Virus record (IMG/VR): IMGVR_UViG_3300047548_000361
Coordinates: 1 to 41,337 of that record
Length of the DNA: 41,337 nt
From: a virus
Strand: one strand, 5' to 3'
In this document: positions 15,501 through 25,700 of the stretch, one piece after another
Numbering within the stretch: position 1 is the stretch's first letter
Layout of the letters: every line of letters starts with the position of its first letter
Notes under the pieces: generated by a model
Databases searched by the model: none
What the model saw: the letters and a program-made list of their open reading frames with translations, nothing else
What the model was told of the DNA's origin: nothing
Position numbers and translations under genes: made by a program

Positions 15501-17736
15501 AATCCTCAATTCAGCCGAGGAAGTCATCGTCAAATGGCCTAAGAAGATTGGCGAAACCTTTGCCAAGATTGTCGATGAAATGTTCACCACGATTGTCGAT
15601 TCAGGAAAATCCGTTGGCGTCAGCATTGAAACCATTCAGGAACGCGCAGTCGGGTTAAAGCTGAAGCTGGGTGAAATGAATCTGGCTGGAAAGTCCTCCG
15701 AGGAACAGGCCGCAGCGATTGAGGCGGCGTTTTCTGCTATGGGTGACACCATGGCAAAAAAGCTACTTCCTGAATTTGTCGGCTTCCAAAAATCAGGCGA
15801 AGGCTATTTCGAAACCATCGTTCGTGTCGGTGCGGGAATCAAGGACGCCACCGGGCGGCTTGAGCAGTTGGGTTATGAGGCCATTGATTACACGCAGATC
15901 ATCAACAAGCATGGTGACGTTGCCGCAGAGATTGCAAAACAAACGCTTGTTCAGCAAGCCCTTCTTGGTGAGGGCGTAAAGGTCTACGTCAGCGAGTTGC
16001 AGGGCGGCGTTGAGGACGTTATTTCCGCTTACAAGCAGTTGGTGGATGTCCAGAACATCTATGTCGGCATCGGCGGCAACATGGACAACCTGACCCGCAC
16101 GATGATCAATGCGGCGGGTGGACTGGACGCATTCCAAGAGGCCATGCAGACCTTCGTGGAGAACTTCCTCCCGCCAGCCGAGCAGATCAGAATCGCGGGC
16201 GCAGGGCTTGCAAAAGATTTTGCCCGGTTTGGCTTCACCATGCCGCAGACGCGAGATGAGTTTGCCAAGCTGGTCATGGGGCTTGATGACACCACCGAGG
16301 CAGGGCAGAAGCTGAAAGGCCAGTTGATCGGGTTGACTCCCGCATTCGACGATTACATTTCGCAAGTCGAGGATCTGAACGACGAATTTAAGGATCTGTT
16401 TGCCAACATCAAGGACTTCCAGTCATCCATTCGGGACGACATTGCCAACTTGACAGGCTCGTCGGCTGAGTTTGCTCTGGCGGTCAGCAACGCGCAGGAC
16501 GCTTACAAGGCCCTGTTCGACCAGATCGGCTATGCGGAGGACCGGATCACGGGATCGCAGGAAGAGGTGGATCTTCTAAAAGATGTCCGCTCGCAAGTCA
16601 TGGCGAGATACAACGCCGAGGTCGCCATTCTCCGTCAGGTGGCTCAGGTTCAAGCCGATGCCATCCGCGAAGCCGCAGCCGCTGAGATTGATTCGGTCAA
16701 GGCTGCATCAGAGGCGCAGATTGACGCTATCAATGCCGCGCAGGAAGCTCAGATTGACGCGATCAATGCGAGCCTTGAGGCTGAACTGGACTTGCGCCAA
16801 AAAGCTAACGAAGCGGCTCTGGAAGGGCTTCAAAAGGAATATGACGTAGCGCAGAAACTCAAAATGGCAGTAGAGCAAGTGAGGGCTTATGCACAGGGTA
16901 TGGCCTTGGGTCCGAATGCACCGCTTTCGCCAGAAACAAGACTTCGCGAGGCGCAACGTCAATACAGCGATTTGCTCTCAAGGGCGCAGGGCGGCGATGC
17001 GGATGCTATCGGGCAGTTGTCCGGTGCGGCAGATGCCTACCTCCAAGCCTCAAAAGATTACTACGGATCGGGGACGCAGTACGCCAATATCTTCGATGGC
17101 GTAAAGAAAGCCATGGAGTCCATCGGCTCTATGAATGTGTCGGATCCTGACTCGATTCAAGCTCGCATTGATGTGCTTCGTGAGAGTCAGTCGAAGGAAC
17201 TTCAAGCCTTGCGTGATGCCGCCAAAGAGCAGATCGACGCATTGCGCGATTCAAACAAGGCGCAGATCGAAAGCATCAAGGCCGCGACTGCCGCCCAGAC
17301 AAAGCAGATTCAAGATTCGGCGCAGGAGCAGATCAAGAACCTGACTGACATTGAGAAGAATGCGGCCATCAGGGATCTGAAGGATCGCACAATCATTGAA
17401 TTGCAGAACCTGTATGAACTTTCAGAGAAGATTGACGCCGCCGCCAAGTTGCGTCAGAGCGAGATGGATCAGGTTGCCAGAGACAACCTGAAGGCCGCAC
17501 AGGAATCGGCTTCTTACCTGGCAACGCTTGCGGGTGCTTCGGGCTCGATCACTGGCGGTCAGGGCGGCGCGACAGATACGTCCACTGGGCTCAATTCGAC
17601 GATGCAGACCGTGGCGACAGAGACCAAAGCCAGCGTCACTATCCAGCGCGAGGCTTTCCCGAAAATGATTGAGCGATTGGGCGAACTGTCTGATCGGCTG
17701 GCAAAAATCGAACGCAACCAACGATTAACCGCTTGA
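12514..17736 (+). CDS. Tape measure protein, 1740 aa
   Basis: This is the longest gene and sets tail length. The start overlaps the frameshifted chaperone stop (ATGA). The N-terminal 100 residues are helical (TYSIFIKVDSTQAKTAAQDL). Long helical regions follow, with a hydrophobic Ala/Gly segment near residues 845-870 (AAAMLAFMAAIGIAIGGG), of the kind thought to enter the host membrane. Near residues 1385-1440 and 1550-1610 are tandem near-11-residue repeats such as EAQIDAINAAQ, a coiled-coil pattern. At about 0.15 nm per residue, a known rule for siphoviruses, the tail would be roughly 260 nm long. No lysozyme or peptidase domain was recognised. Confidence 0.93.
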   Translation: MSAETYSIFIKVDSTQAKTAAQDLAKMGEASVKAEVSLKKMGSTSTAAADSSKTLSSALNNTSNTTQKATSAFDSMTKAANSVRSAFVLLVGMEVARFMREAAGSVREAADAYTDMTSRLNIATVSQIEMAKAMRESSAIAEKYYTNITDVATAYAKFNPILATLGRSQSDTEKVVSSLSASLLVSGANVTDAAESFRQFAQAISGPVVQMEEMNTIIDSNQALWRGLNRELAPLVSKYGSLKNAISANAVTNEMLVNATIKLGKEFDDLAAKKIPTIGNALTVLNNKFIEYVGQTDKSSGMTRSLSTIILDLAQNLEKVLTPLVDLSKAFGDLTTNGARILADLGPLAEFFVRFAEAVATSAGAAVKNIADLIDATEALFGNMEKFKQLTGVNEAVVSDKTLERLNKEIALTKEKLSQFSEMDRYQYIKGQQIKELEKELDVLTKTKEAYIQKSDAAKKAEREEMARIDAQRKANVIPPGIDEKAAKKARDEAEKNFTALLDFQVAQAENAAKIFKAQSDTKLEQIESEKKALRDAAEIELVGATEKEDRVRIYKKLQEDIEAQIVKESEVKQQLLQTEVDLNQIRIDSANQLLAKSAEYQFSQAEILRIQKEIAGFQTSIDIAPEQARQLEIEATDKLRASAEGLNKELVNTKDAQKDVREEALRTLAVFESNLDFAREMATGFADAFGEMGEAIGGMVVSLAEYEKQMATIKIQMEEDIAKNPAKRYEIEQKAAEKAAKAQINAYGDMTQSAQKFFKQGSKGYEAMGAAVKVFRAFEMAQSVISTVSQIDDMGMMLAQFLGMETAKTTAKVASNTAQQASDSQAAVVSAQKAVADSGQGDPYTGIVRAAAMLAFMAAIGIAIGGGSSASASSTPKLPGTGTVLGDPEAQSQSIQNALDTLVEINTNDLSYSAGMLQSLKNIENALASAAALTARMVMPLIDRVMSSTGAGSMLSSSEITKAGFIGQPQLLTEILQSGYMKGGMGYRKETTTLSILNSAEEVIVKWPKKIGETFAKIVDEMFTTIVDSGKSVGVSIETIQERAVGLKLKLGEMNLAGKSSEEQAAAIEAAFSAMGDTMAKKLLPEFVGFQKSGEGYFETIVRVGAGIKDATGRLEQLGYEAIDYTQIINKHGDVAAEIAKQTLVQQALLGEGVKVYVSELQGGVEDVISAYKQLVDVQNIYVGIGGNMDNLTRTMINAAGGLDAFQEAMQTFVENFLPPAEQIRIAGAGLAKDFARFGFTMPQTRDEFAKLVMGLDDTTEAGQKLKGQLIGLTPAFDDYISQVEDLNDEFKDLFANIKDFQSSIRDDIANLTGSSAEFALAVSNAQDAYKALFDQIGYAEDRITGSQEEVDLLKDVRSQVMARYNAEVAILRQVAQVQADAIREAAAAEIDSVKAASEAQIDAINAAQEAQIDAINASLEAELDLRQKANEAALEGLQKEYDVAQKLKMAVEQVRAYAQGMALGPNAPLSPETRLREAQRQYSDLLSRAQGGDADAIGQLSGAADAYLQASKDYYGSGTQYANIFDGVKKAMESIGSMNVSDPDSIQARIDVLRESQSKELQALRDAAKEQIDALRDSNKAQIESIKAATAAQTKQIQDSAQEQIKNLTDIEKNAAIRDLKDRTIIELQNLYELSEKIDAAAKLRQSEMDQVARDNLKAAQESASYLATLAGASGSITGGQGGATDTSTGLNSTMQTVATETKASVTIQREAFPKMIERLGELSDRLAKIERNQRLTA

Positions 17737-17743
17737 GGCAAAT

Positions 17744-19894
17744 ATGGCTGACAAGAAAATATCCGAACTCAATGCCGCGCTGACCATTGCCGACAGCGAC
17801 GATTTCGCGGTTGTCCAAGCGGCTGAGACAAAGCAAGTCAATGCGTCCGTCATCAAGAACTACATGGGTACAGCCCCGACGATCTCGGGCGGGACGATTG
17901 ATAATGCGGTGATTGGTGGGTCGACTCAAGCGGCGGGTGCGTTCACCTCGCTGACCTCATCCAGCACGACTACGCTGAATGGAACGACGATTCCTGCCAG
18001 TAAGACGTTGTTGGTGTCGACGGATATTGGGTCATCGGTACAGGCTTACAGCGCAAACCTTGACGAATATGCGGCGGTTAATCCAACAACGGCTGGGCTG
18101 GCATTGCTTGATGATGCAGATGCCGCAGCGCAACGCACTACATTAGGTTTGGTGATCGGTACGGATGTCCAAGCCTACGACTCCGACCTGACCGCATGGG
18201 CTGGAAAGACCGCACCCACAGGCGATGCTGTTGGGACCAGCGATAGTCAGACGCTGACCAACAAGACCATCAGCGGATCAAGCAACACGATCTCGAACAT
18301 CGGCAATTCAAGCCTCACCAACTCCAGCATCACCTTCGGCTCAACGGCGACTTCATTGGGCGGCACTGTCTCTGCGCTGAATGGGGTATCCATCGGAGCG
18401 TCAACCGCTTCGACGGGTGCGTTCACAACTTTAAGCGCATCGAGCACTGTTTCTGGATCTGGGTTTTCTACTTATCTGGCGTCTCCTCCCGCCATTGGCG
18501 GCACGACTCCTGCTGCTGGTAACTTCACGACTCTGGGGGCCACAGGAAATGTCACGCTAGGCGATGCCTCTGGCGATACGGTCACTTTAAATGCCGGGAC
18601 GGTCACGCTCAACAACTCCACAGTAATCAGCGCCGCAAGCACGAAAACGCTTACATTGAATGGCGGCGCAGGCTCAAACGGTCTGGTGCTGAATGCGTCG
18701 AATAATGTGGGGATTGGTACGGGGTCGCCGGGCGAAAAACTTGTTGTCTACAGTACAACTTCAGACAATCAGCTAGAGCTTGGATACGCTTCAACTTATT
18801 CGTGGAAACTTGGCCGTAAGGCGTCCGATGGTAGCTTGCGTTTTACCGGGTTAAACGGTGGGGCAACACTAACAGATGCTTTTGTTTTGAATTTATCGGG
18901 CAACGTAGGGATTGGGACGAGTTCGCCAAGTTATAAGCTGCAAGTAATTGGTGCTAGTTCATCTACTAAAGCTGCTTTTGGATCAACAACAAATCCATTA
19001 TCAGCATGGTTTTATTCTGTAGACGGCGGAGAAACAGACCTCCTGTTAGGAGCCACCGCAGCAAACCATACATCTGCAAACATTATTGCCCAACAAGCAA
19101 TTCCGCTTTGTTTTTATACCAGTAATACAGAACGTATGCGCCTCGACGCCTCCGGCAACCTTGGCTTGGGTGTTACGCCGAGTGGGTGGTATAGCAACGC
19201 TAAATCATTAGAGTTTCAAGGAGGCTCACTTTGGTCTAGTACCACGACAAATATGCTTTTGATGGCAAATGCGTACTTAAATGCGAGCGCATCTTATATC
19301 TATAGGGTCAACGGCGCGGCCAGTTATTACTACCAAGCAGCAGGAGCGCATAGCTGGTCCACTGCTCCATCCGGTACAGCAGGAAACGCAATCTCTTGGA
19401 CTCAGGCGATGACGCTGGATGCCTCTGGGAATTTGTATGTTGGGGATACGGGTGGGCTTTTAAATGAGCGAATCCGTGTAAATTTTGCAGCAGGAAACAC
19501 AGGCATAACTGTTTCTGTTGCATCAACTGCAGTACAAAGCCACATTGCTTTTTACAATGGGTCTGTTGTTGGAACTATCTCCACCAACGGCTCCGCTACA
19601 ACTTACGCAACATCCTCCGACTACCGCCTGAAGAATACCATTGCTCCAATGACAGGCGCATTGGTAAAGGTAGCATTGCTCAAGCCTTGCACATACAAGT
19701 GGAATGCTGATGGCTCTGATGGTGAAGGCTTTATTGCCCATGAGCTACAGAAAGTTGTGCCTCAAGCAGTAACTGGTGAAAAAGATGGTGAACAGATGCA
19801 AGGCGTGGACTACGGGAAATTGACTCCATTGCTGGTAGCAGCAATCCAAGAGCTCCATCAAGAACTTCAAACCCTCAAAGCAAAGGTAAATTAA
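17744..19894 (+). CDS. Tail fibre with C-terminal S74 intramolecular chaperone, 716 aa
   Basis: The N-terminus (MADKKISELNAALTIADSDD) is a common virion-attachment motif. A long beta-repeat shaft carries NVGIGTGSP and NVGIGTSSP repeats (about residues 323-400). The C-terminus is a Peptidase_S74 chaperone: SSDYRLKN places a Ser625/Lys630 pair at the expected self-cleavage site, followed by GFIAHELQKVVPQAVTG and a coiled-coil end (AAIQELHQELQTLKAKVN). In this family the chaperone trimerises the fibre and cuts itself off just before the Ser. From about 18740 the DNA becomes AT-richer than the flanks, a sign that the receptor-binding half was exchanged. Confidence 0.9.
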   Translation: MADKKISELNAALTIADSDDFAVVQAAETKQVNASVIKNYMGTAPTISGGTIDNAVIGGSTQAAGAFTSLTSSSTTTLNGTTIPASKTLLVSTDIGSSVQAYSANLDEYAAVNPTTAGLALLDDADAAAQRTTLGLVIGTDVQAYDSDLTAWAGKTAPTGDAVGTSDSQTLTNKTISGSSNTISNIGNSSLTNSSITFGSTATSLGGTVSALNGVSIGASTASTGAFTTLSASSTVSGSGFSTYLASPPAIGGTTPAAGNFTTLGATGNVTLGDASGDTVTLNAGTVTLNNSTVISAASTKTLTLNGGAGSNGLVLNASNNVGIGTGSPGEKLVVYSTTSDNQLELGYASTYSWKLGRKASDGSLRFTGLNGGATLTDAFVLNLSGNVGIGTSSPSYKLQVIGASSSTKAAFGSTTNPLSAWFYSVDGGETDLLLGATAANHTSANIIAQQAIPLCFYTSNTERMRLDASGNLGLGVTPSGWYSNAKSLEFQGGSLWSSTTTNMLLMANAYLNASASYIYRVNGAASYYYQAAGAHSWSTAPSGTAGNAISWTQAMTLDASGNLYVGDTGGLLNERIRVNFAAGNTGITVSVASTAVQSHIAFYNGSVVGTISTNGSATTYATSSDYRLKNTIAPMTGALVKVALLKPCTYKWNADGSDGEGFIAHELQKVVPQAVTGEKDGEQMQGVDYGKLTPLLVAAIQELHQELQTLKAKVN

Positions 19895-19895
19895 C

Positions 19896-20228
19896 ATGTC
19901 AAACACATACACTTGGACGATCTCAGCCCTTGACTGCATCCCACAACTAGGGGATATGACGGATTACGTTTGTGTCTCCCACTGGCAGTGCCAAGGCGAC
20001 GATGGCGAAGGCCACACGGGTCAGGTCTATAGCACCGTTTCTTTCCCTGTCGATCCTGAGAAGCCTGACTTCACACCCTACGAGGACATTACGCTCGAGC
20101 AAGCAATCGCTTGGACGCAAGAAGCACTCGGTGAAGAACAGGTCGCGGCGGTGTACACTAGTATTGATTCTCAAATCGAGGATCAGATCCATCCGAAAAT
20201 TGTCAGCCCCAAATTGCCTTGGGCGTAA
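19896..20228 (+). CDS. DUF7936-like tail-region protein, 110 aa
   Basis: The gene starts two bases after the fibre stop. MSNTYTWTISALDCIPQLGD, then CVSHWQCQGDDGEGHTG and ITLEQAIAWTQEALGEEQVA are the typical phrases of the small DUF7936 family found beside tail fibre genes, here ending PKLPWA. It has a beta N-terminal half and a helical C-terminal half. The role is not established; a fibre accessory or assembly protein is plausible by association. Confidence 0.8.
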   Translation: MSNTYTWTISALDCIPQLGDMTDYVCVSHWQCQGDDGEGHTGQVYSTVSFPVDPEKPDFTPYEDITLEQAIAWTQEALGEEQVAAVYTSIDSQIEDQIHPKIVSPKLPWA

Positions 20229-20242
20229 CACAGGAGACAACC

Positions 20243-20398
20243 TTGGAAACCAAACCTATCAGCGTCAATCTTCTAAACGCCATGCTTCAGTATCTGAACA
20301 CCAAGCCCTACGGCGAGGTGAACCAGTTGATTCAGGCAATCTTGTCTGAGGCTGGGCAGGGTGAAGCGGTCGCAGAAGAAGCGCCAGCAGAAGAGTAA
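20243..20398 (+). CDS. Small protein with TTG start, 51 aa
   Basis: Reading from TTG 20243, six bases after AGGAG (20232-20236), gives METKPISVNLLNAMLQYLNT, then KPYGEVNQLIQAILSEAG and an Ala/Glu tail, stopping at 20396-20398, two bases before the next ATG. No ATG start offers as good a ribosome site; the first internal ATG would remove 13 residues. Proteins of this shape often follow DUF7936 genes in phages. It is predicted to be one or two helices. Confidence 0.75.
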   Translation: METKPISVNLLNAMLQYLNTKPYGEVNQLIQAILSEAGQGEAVAEEAPAEE

Positions 20399-20400
20399 CC

Positions 20401-22014
20401 ATGTCCTTTTTTCTGCTTACAGAATATGGTGAAAGGCTCGTTCAGGAGAATGGCGGGGCGCTGATCCTCGATCAGCAACCCGCAGACCGAGCGACTTTTC
20501 CTCGTCGCGCCACCAACATATTCTTGGCAGAAGTACAGGCGTATGACCCGGACTCGTCCAGTGTCATCACATGGTATTTTTCGAGCGGAAAGGGGTTCAA
20601 CAATTCAGGGACGTTCTATGTCCCTCGGATTGAGAACCCCGCCACGTTCTCACGATCAATGTCAGGCGCACTGGGTGGGCGGGTTTCACCGAATTACGGC
20701 GAACTGACGATTCTCAATCCAGACGGCGCTATTGACGCCATCGGTAATGATTATTTCGATGGTCGGACGCTGACGCTTAAATATGGCGACAGCACCGGAT
20801 CTTATGCGGCCTTCACAACGATTCTAACGGCCACCATTGAATCAGTGGCGCTGGAAAAGGATCGCGTCTCTATAAGGCTTAGAGACAAAACCGCGACTCT
20901 GGAAAAGCCCTTCAGCACTGCTAAATATGGCGGGACGAATACGCTTCCAACGGGTGTGGATGGAACCCCGGACGATATTAAGGACCAGTCAAAGCCGCGC
21001 ATCTTCGGGCGCATTGCGCTGATGACTCCGGTGCTTGTCAACACCAGTAAGCTGATTTACCAGGTCAACGATGGCGCGATAGATTCCATCGTTAACGTTT
21101 ACGATGGCGGGGCCTATCTCACGCGCTCAAGCGATTACCTGAACCTCTCGGACATGTACACTTATGATCCGCCCGAGGGAACCTATCGAAGCCTTCCGTC
21201 TCTTGGACTTTTCAGGCTTGGCTCTACACCGTTCAAGCAATTATCCGTGTGCGTTGTCGAGGAGTGGGACTACATCAGCAATTCAGCGGCGGGGATCATC
21301 CAGCGGATCTTGACCGAGAAAGGCTACACCGCATCAGACTGGGTGGCGGCTGACTTCACAACGCTGAACCAGAAGAACGCAGGATCACTCGGGATCATCG
21401 TCGGCGATGGCGAGACCACCGCTTCACTGATTGACCGGATCTGTGCGTCAGTCGGCGCATGGTGGGGATTCGATGCCGTTGGCAAATTCCGCATCGGGCG
21501 GTTTGATGCGCCCTCCGGCGTGGCGGTTGCCACGCTGACCGATAATTTCATCATCGATTGCGAGCGCGAACCCGAAGGACAGCTTCCATACTGGCGCACA
21601 GTTCTCAACGCCGATACAAATTTTGTGGTACAGGACAAGAACGCCCTTTCTGGCATTGTCCCTGACTATCGTGCCTCATGGCTTGGGCTTGCATCTCGCG
21701 ACCAGAAAGCCGAGAACGCCACGGTCAAGACGACTCGCTTGCTGGCTGATGAAGTCACTTATGAGTCAAGCCTTAACGGGATCTCGATTGCCCAGGCAGA
21801 AGCGGCAAGACGGTTGAACCTTTTCTCAGTGCGCCGGGATGTGGTCAACCTGACGCTGGCGACCCCGCAGGACTATTTCTCAACGATTGAGCTCGGCTCG
21901 GTCGTGAACTTGCAATCAGAGCGGCTAGGATATGGCCTCGGACGACTGATGACAGTCACCAGTTTGTCAGTCGATTACCAGTCCAACACATTGGACTTAA
22001 TTTTGTGGGGTTGA
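20401..22014 (+). CDS. Tail tip/baseplate hub-like protein, 537 aa
   Basis: The N-terminus (LLTEYGERLVQENGGALILD) is a short motif seen at the start of many phage tail proteins. Further on come FYVPRIENPATFSRSMSGAL, a middle domain with SLIDRICASVGAWWGFDAVG (about residues 343-362) and a C-terminal beta domain ending SNTLDLILWG. Position after the tape measure and between fibre and J-like genes suggests the hub that closes the tail tube. I cannot place it in a named family with certainty. Confidence 0.72.
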   Translation: MSFFLLTEYGERLVQENGGALILDQQPADRATFPRRATNIFLAEVQAYDPDSSSVITWYFSSGKGFNNSGTFYVPRIENPATFSRSMSGALGGRVSPNYGELTILNPDGAIDAIGNDYFDGRTLTLKYGDSTGSYAAFTTILTATIESVALEKDRVSIRLRDKTATLEKPFSTAKYGGTNTLPTGVDGTPDDIKDQSKPRIFGRIALMTPVLVNTSKLIYQVNDGAIDSIVNVYDGGAYLTRSSDYLNLSDMYTYDPPEGTYRSLPSLGLFRLGSTPFKQLSVCVVEEWDYISNSAAGIIQRILTEKGYTASDWVAADFTTLNQKNAGSLGIIVGDGETTASLIDRICASVGAWWGFDAVGKFRIGRFDAPSGVAVATLTDNFIIDCEREPEGQLPYWRTVLNADTNFVVQDKNALSGIVPDYRASWLGLASRDQKAENATVKTTRLLADEVTYESSLNGISIAQAEAARRLNLFSVRRDVVNLTLATPQDYFSTIELGSVVNLQSERLGYGLGRLMTVTSLSVDYQSNTLDLILWG

Positions 22015-22015
22015 T

Positions 22016-22783
22016 ATGGCCGCTGTGTTAGGTTACGCAAATCAGATCGACGATGGGACCGTATCCGGTGGAAGCTGGAATGCGTCCTATCCTCTGACCA
22101 ATATCAAAACCCCGTACCTGTTCCAAAAAGCGCGAACGAGCAACACGTTAGCGACATCATCGGTCATTATCATCGACTGCGCGACAGCTCAGACGCTTGG
22201 CGTCATGGCGCTGATCTCAACCAACCTGACCATCAACGCCACGGTCAAGGTGCAGTCGAGCGATGTATCCGATTTCGCTTCAACCACCTATGACTCTGGC
22301 TGGCTGACCGTCTATGACTATTCAGATTTTGCGGTCTCGTTCACACCAATCGCGGCGAGATACTGGAAGATCAGCATCTCAGATACGGGCAACGCTGACG
22401 GGTATATCGAAATCGGGCGGGTGTTCCTCGGCTGGCAGTTCAAGCCTTCTATCAATATCGACTTCGGTGCATCCATCGGCGTGGAGTCAGACACCACCAG
22501 CATGAGGGCCTTGGGCGGTCCTGATTATTTTGATGCGCGGCCTAATCGTCGAGTTTGGCGTGGCACTTGGTCTTGGCTGACAGAGCCCGAAGCCTACACC
22601 GTGATGATGAACATCCTGCGAAGTCAGGACATCGACAAGGAGGTCTACCTCATGGAAGATGACTCCGACACCACCTATCAGCCCGAACGCTGGTTCCTCG
22701 CAAGATTCTCCACGCTGTCCTCGATTGAATGGCCTTATCTGACCTATCATTCGTGCGGTGTTGAACTTGTGGAGGTCATCTGA
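22016..22783 (+). CDS. Tail tip protein with discoidin-like beta-sandwich, 255 aa
   Basis: The N-terminal half (from AAVLGYANQIDDGTVSGGSW to RYWKISISDTGNADGYIEIG, about residues 2-135) reads like a galactose-binding/F5-8-type beta-sandwich: strand, RYWKI, then IGRVFLG. The C-terminal half contains PDYFDARPNRRVWRGTWSWL and may be a second beta domain. It could bind surface sugars or act as a distal tail adaptor. The stop overlaps the next ATG by one base. Confidence 0.7.
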   Translation: MAAVLGYANQIDDGTVSGGSWNASYPLTNIKTPYLFQKARTSNTLATSSVIIIDCATAQTLGVMALISTNLTINATVKVQSSDVSDFASTTYDSGWLTVYDYSDFAVSFTPIAARYWKISISDTGNADGYIEIGRVFLGWQFKPSINIDFGASIGVESDTTSMRALGGPDYFDARPNRRVWRGTWSWLTEPEAYTVMMNILRSQDIDKEVYLMEDDSDTTYQPERWFLARFSTLSSIEWPYLTYHSCGVELVEVI

Positions 22784-25700
22784 TGGCGCTTTACCGCGAG
22801 AACGCTACCGGGTTTGTCTGTGAGTTTGCTTCATCACCTGGGGCTGGTTATACGCTGATTGATGCACAGCCCACTGACACGCTGACCAACCGGGTCAACT
22901 GGTGGCGGGATGTGGACAAGTGGAACCAGACCTCGGAATGGCATCCGTCGATTCAATCCGGCGCCGCTGAAGTACCCGGCAATGACACTCGGGCAGGATC
23001 TGGCATCAATGTCATGCCGAACGATTATTCCAGCTTCGAGTGGGCGGGAGCGATCTCTCCTGTATTCACGCAGATTGCAAGCTATTCACGCACAGCGGCG
23101 GCGGTCTATGCAGGACAATATGGCGTAAGGCTGACGCTCTCAGGCTCGGGCGGTTACATCGGGCTGGCTTCATCCTCCACGACCTACAACATCGTGCTGG
23201 CGGCATCGTCAAAGTGGATCTTCTCTGGCTTTTTCAGGCCGACCACATCCTCCGCGCAAACTGTGACCGTCACGCTTGTGACCCCGGCAGGATCTTATTC
23301 AATCACGGGGACGACAGAGGCTTCTAGCAATACTTGGAAGCGTATTTCTGGTGTGCTCGATCTGTCTGCGGACACGAGCATCTCAGGTCAGATCAGGATC
23401 AGCACCTCAACGACTGCGGCAAGCCTTGATTTCGACGCCATCATGCTCGAAGAGAAGGTCGGTCCCTATGACACGCCAAGCGCCTATTACTCGCCTTGGG
23501 GCAATGGGACGGTTGCGGATGAGTTTGCGCCTGACTCGATCACTCAGGACAAGCTCTGGGGAACGCTTTCTGATCGAATTGACCTGATCGACAACAGCTT
23601 GCCCGGATCGGTCAATGCAAGGCTGGCAAGCCAGTACGACACGCTTGTTCAGCAGATTGCCGAGGTTGCAGTCGGCAATGGGCAATTCGACGCAAATCTG
23701 ATCTGGTACTTCGACACCAGCGCCGACATTACCGGATGGACCACTAACAATGCCTCGATTGCTGTATCCGGTGGGTTCCTGACGGTTACCGCAAGCGGAT
23801 CATCTCCTTGGTTCCGCACCGCCACAATCGCGGTTGATGGCTCGGCTTATCAGCTTGTGCGGATGCGGGTTAAACGCACAGGCGGCTCTGGCTGGACAGG
23901 GACGCTCACTTATTTTTATTCCAGCGGATCAAGCACCAAGACCATTTCAGCACCCGCCAATGTCGGCACTGAATACGTCGAAGCCGATTGGGATATGTCT
24001 GGTGAGGCCTTGTGGACCTCAAACACGATCACAGGCATCAGGATCCAGCTTGGAACTGCATCGGGTGACAATTACTCGCTCGACTGGCTTGGTGTTGGCC
24101 GCAATGCGCCTGGTGCGTCTTACTCACAGGTGGAAGCTGTTCGCGTTCTGGCTGACAACAAGAACCGGGTTTTCTACCAGACGACAGCACCCGCCTCAGA
24201 TAGCAGCTACACGCTCAAGGTCAATGACCTCTGGTTTGACACCGATGATGGTTACAAGCCTTATCGGTGGACAGGATCAGCATGGACCGAAACCACGGAC
24301 ACCCGGCTTGCAACCTCGTGGGCTGAAATCTATGACATCGGCAACGCAACGGCATCTCCGTCCGGTGCGGCGGCGCAGCGGATCAACGGCATCAGCGCCA
24401 CAGCCTCGAGCAAGATCAAGACCTATTATCAGGCAAGCACCAGCGCACCATCTTCTCCGGTCTTGGGCGACTTGTGGTTTAAGACGGACCTGAACAACCG
24501 AGCCTTCCGCTGGAACGGCTCGGCATGGGTTGAAACCTCGGACGTTCGGATCGTCAACCTTGAGGCAAGTGTCGCAAACAAGGAAGAAGCCAAGGTCGGC
24601 TATTGCAGTCTAAATCCGTCAACGAACACCACCAAGGCCCTTTGCGAAGCGGCGGGTGGTACATGGACCAGCCAACCCTTCGCCACGGCGGTGAAGCAAG
24701 TCAGCGTTACGACCACAAGCGGCACAGCTACCGTCGAGCAGAACATTCAATCGCTGGCCACGGATACCGGGTCGCTCAAGACGCAGTACATGGTCAAGCT
24801 CGACGTTAATGGTTACGTCACTGGCTTCGGGCTTTATAACGCTGGCGCGGGTGCGTCCGGGTTCATTATCCGTTCAGACAAGTTCGTCGTCGGCTCGGCG
24901 TCAAACAACACCACCCCCTTTGTGGTCGATGCTGGAACCGGAGTGACCTACATCAGCGCGGCGGCAATCAAGAACGCCACGATTACCGGGGCGATGATTG
25001 CGAATGCGACGATTGGAACGGCGAATATCGCGGATGCTCAGATTACAACTGCCAAGATTGGTGACCTTCAGGTATCCACTGCCAAGATCAATGATCTAGC
25101 TGTTACCAATCTCAAGATAGGGAATCTAGCCGTTACTGAAGGCAAGATTGATAACCTTGCAGTGACTGAAGCCAAGATCGCAAATCTGGCGGTGACGAAT
25201 GCAAAGATTGCCAGCCTGTCCGCAGACAAGCTGACCGCAGGGACGATCAATGCGAGCGTGATTACCGTAAACAATTTGAACGCTTCGAACATCACAGGAG
25301 GTACGCTAAGTGTTGATCGGCTTCAGGTTGGGGGAATTGATTCAAGCAAGTTAGCTGCTGGTGCTGTAGGTAATATAGTAAGAGACTACTCAGAAACTCT
25401 AGCAAACATTGAAACAAGCTGGTCGTATTATTTAACGGCAACAATTCCATCGGTTTCTTACACAAGAACTGGCGTTATTGTTTCATTTTCTATTGAATTC
25501 TTAAACAGCCTTGGATTTGTTAGCGTCACAAGAGATTCATCTGGAATAATAACTTGGAATCCAAATACAGCTGGTTATCCTGTAGAGCTATTTTTTTACG
25601 TCACAAAAAATGGTAGCTATATGTCTCCAGTCATTGAGCATGATATTCCATGTTTAATACGGGGAAACGTAATAAATTACACTATTTCAGATTCCTCTCC

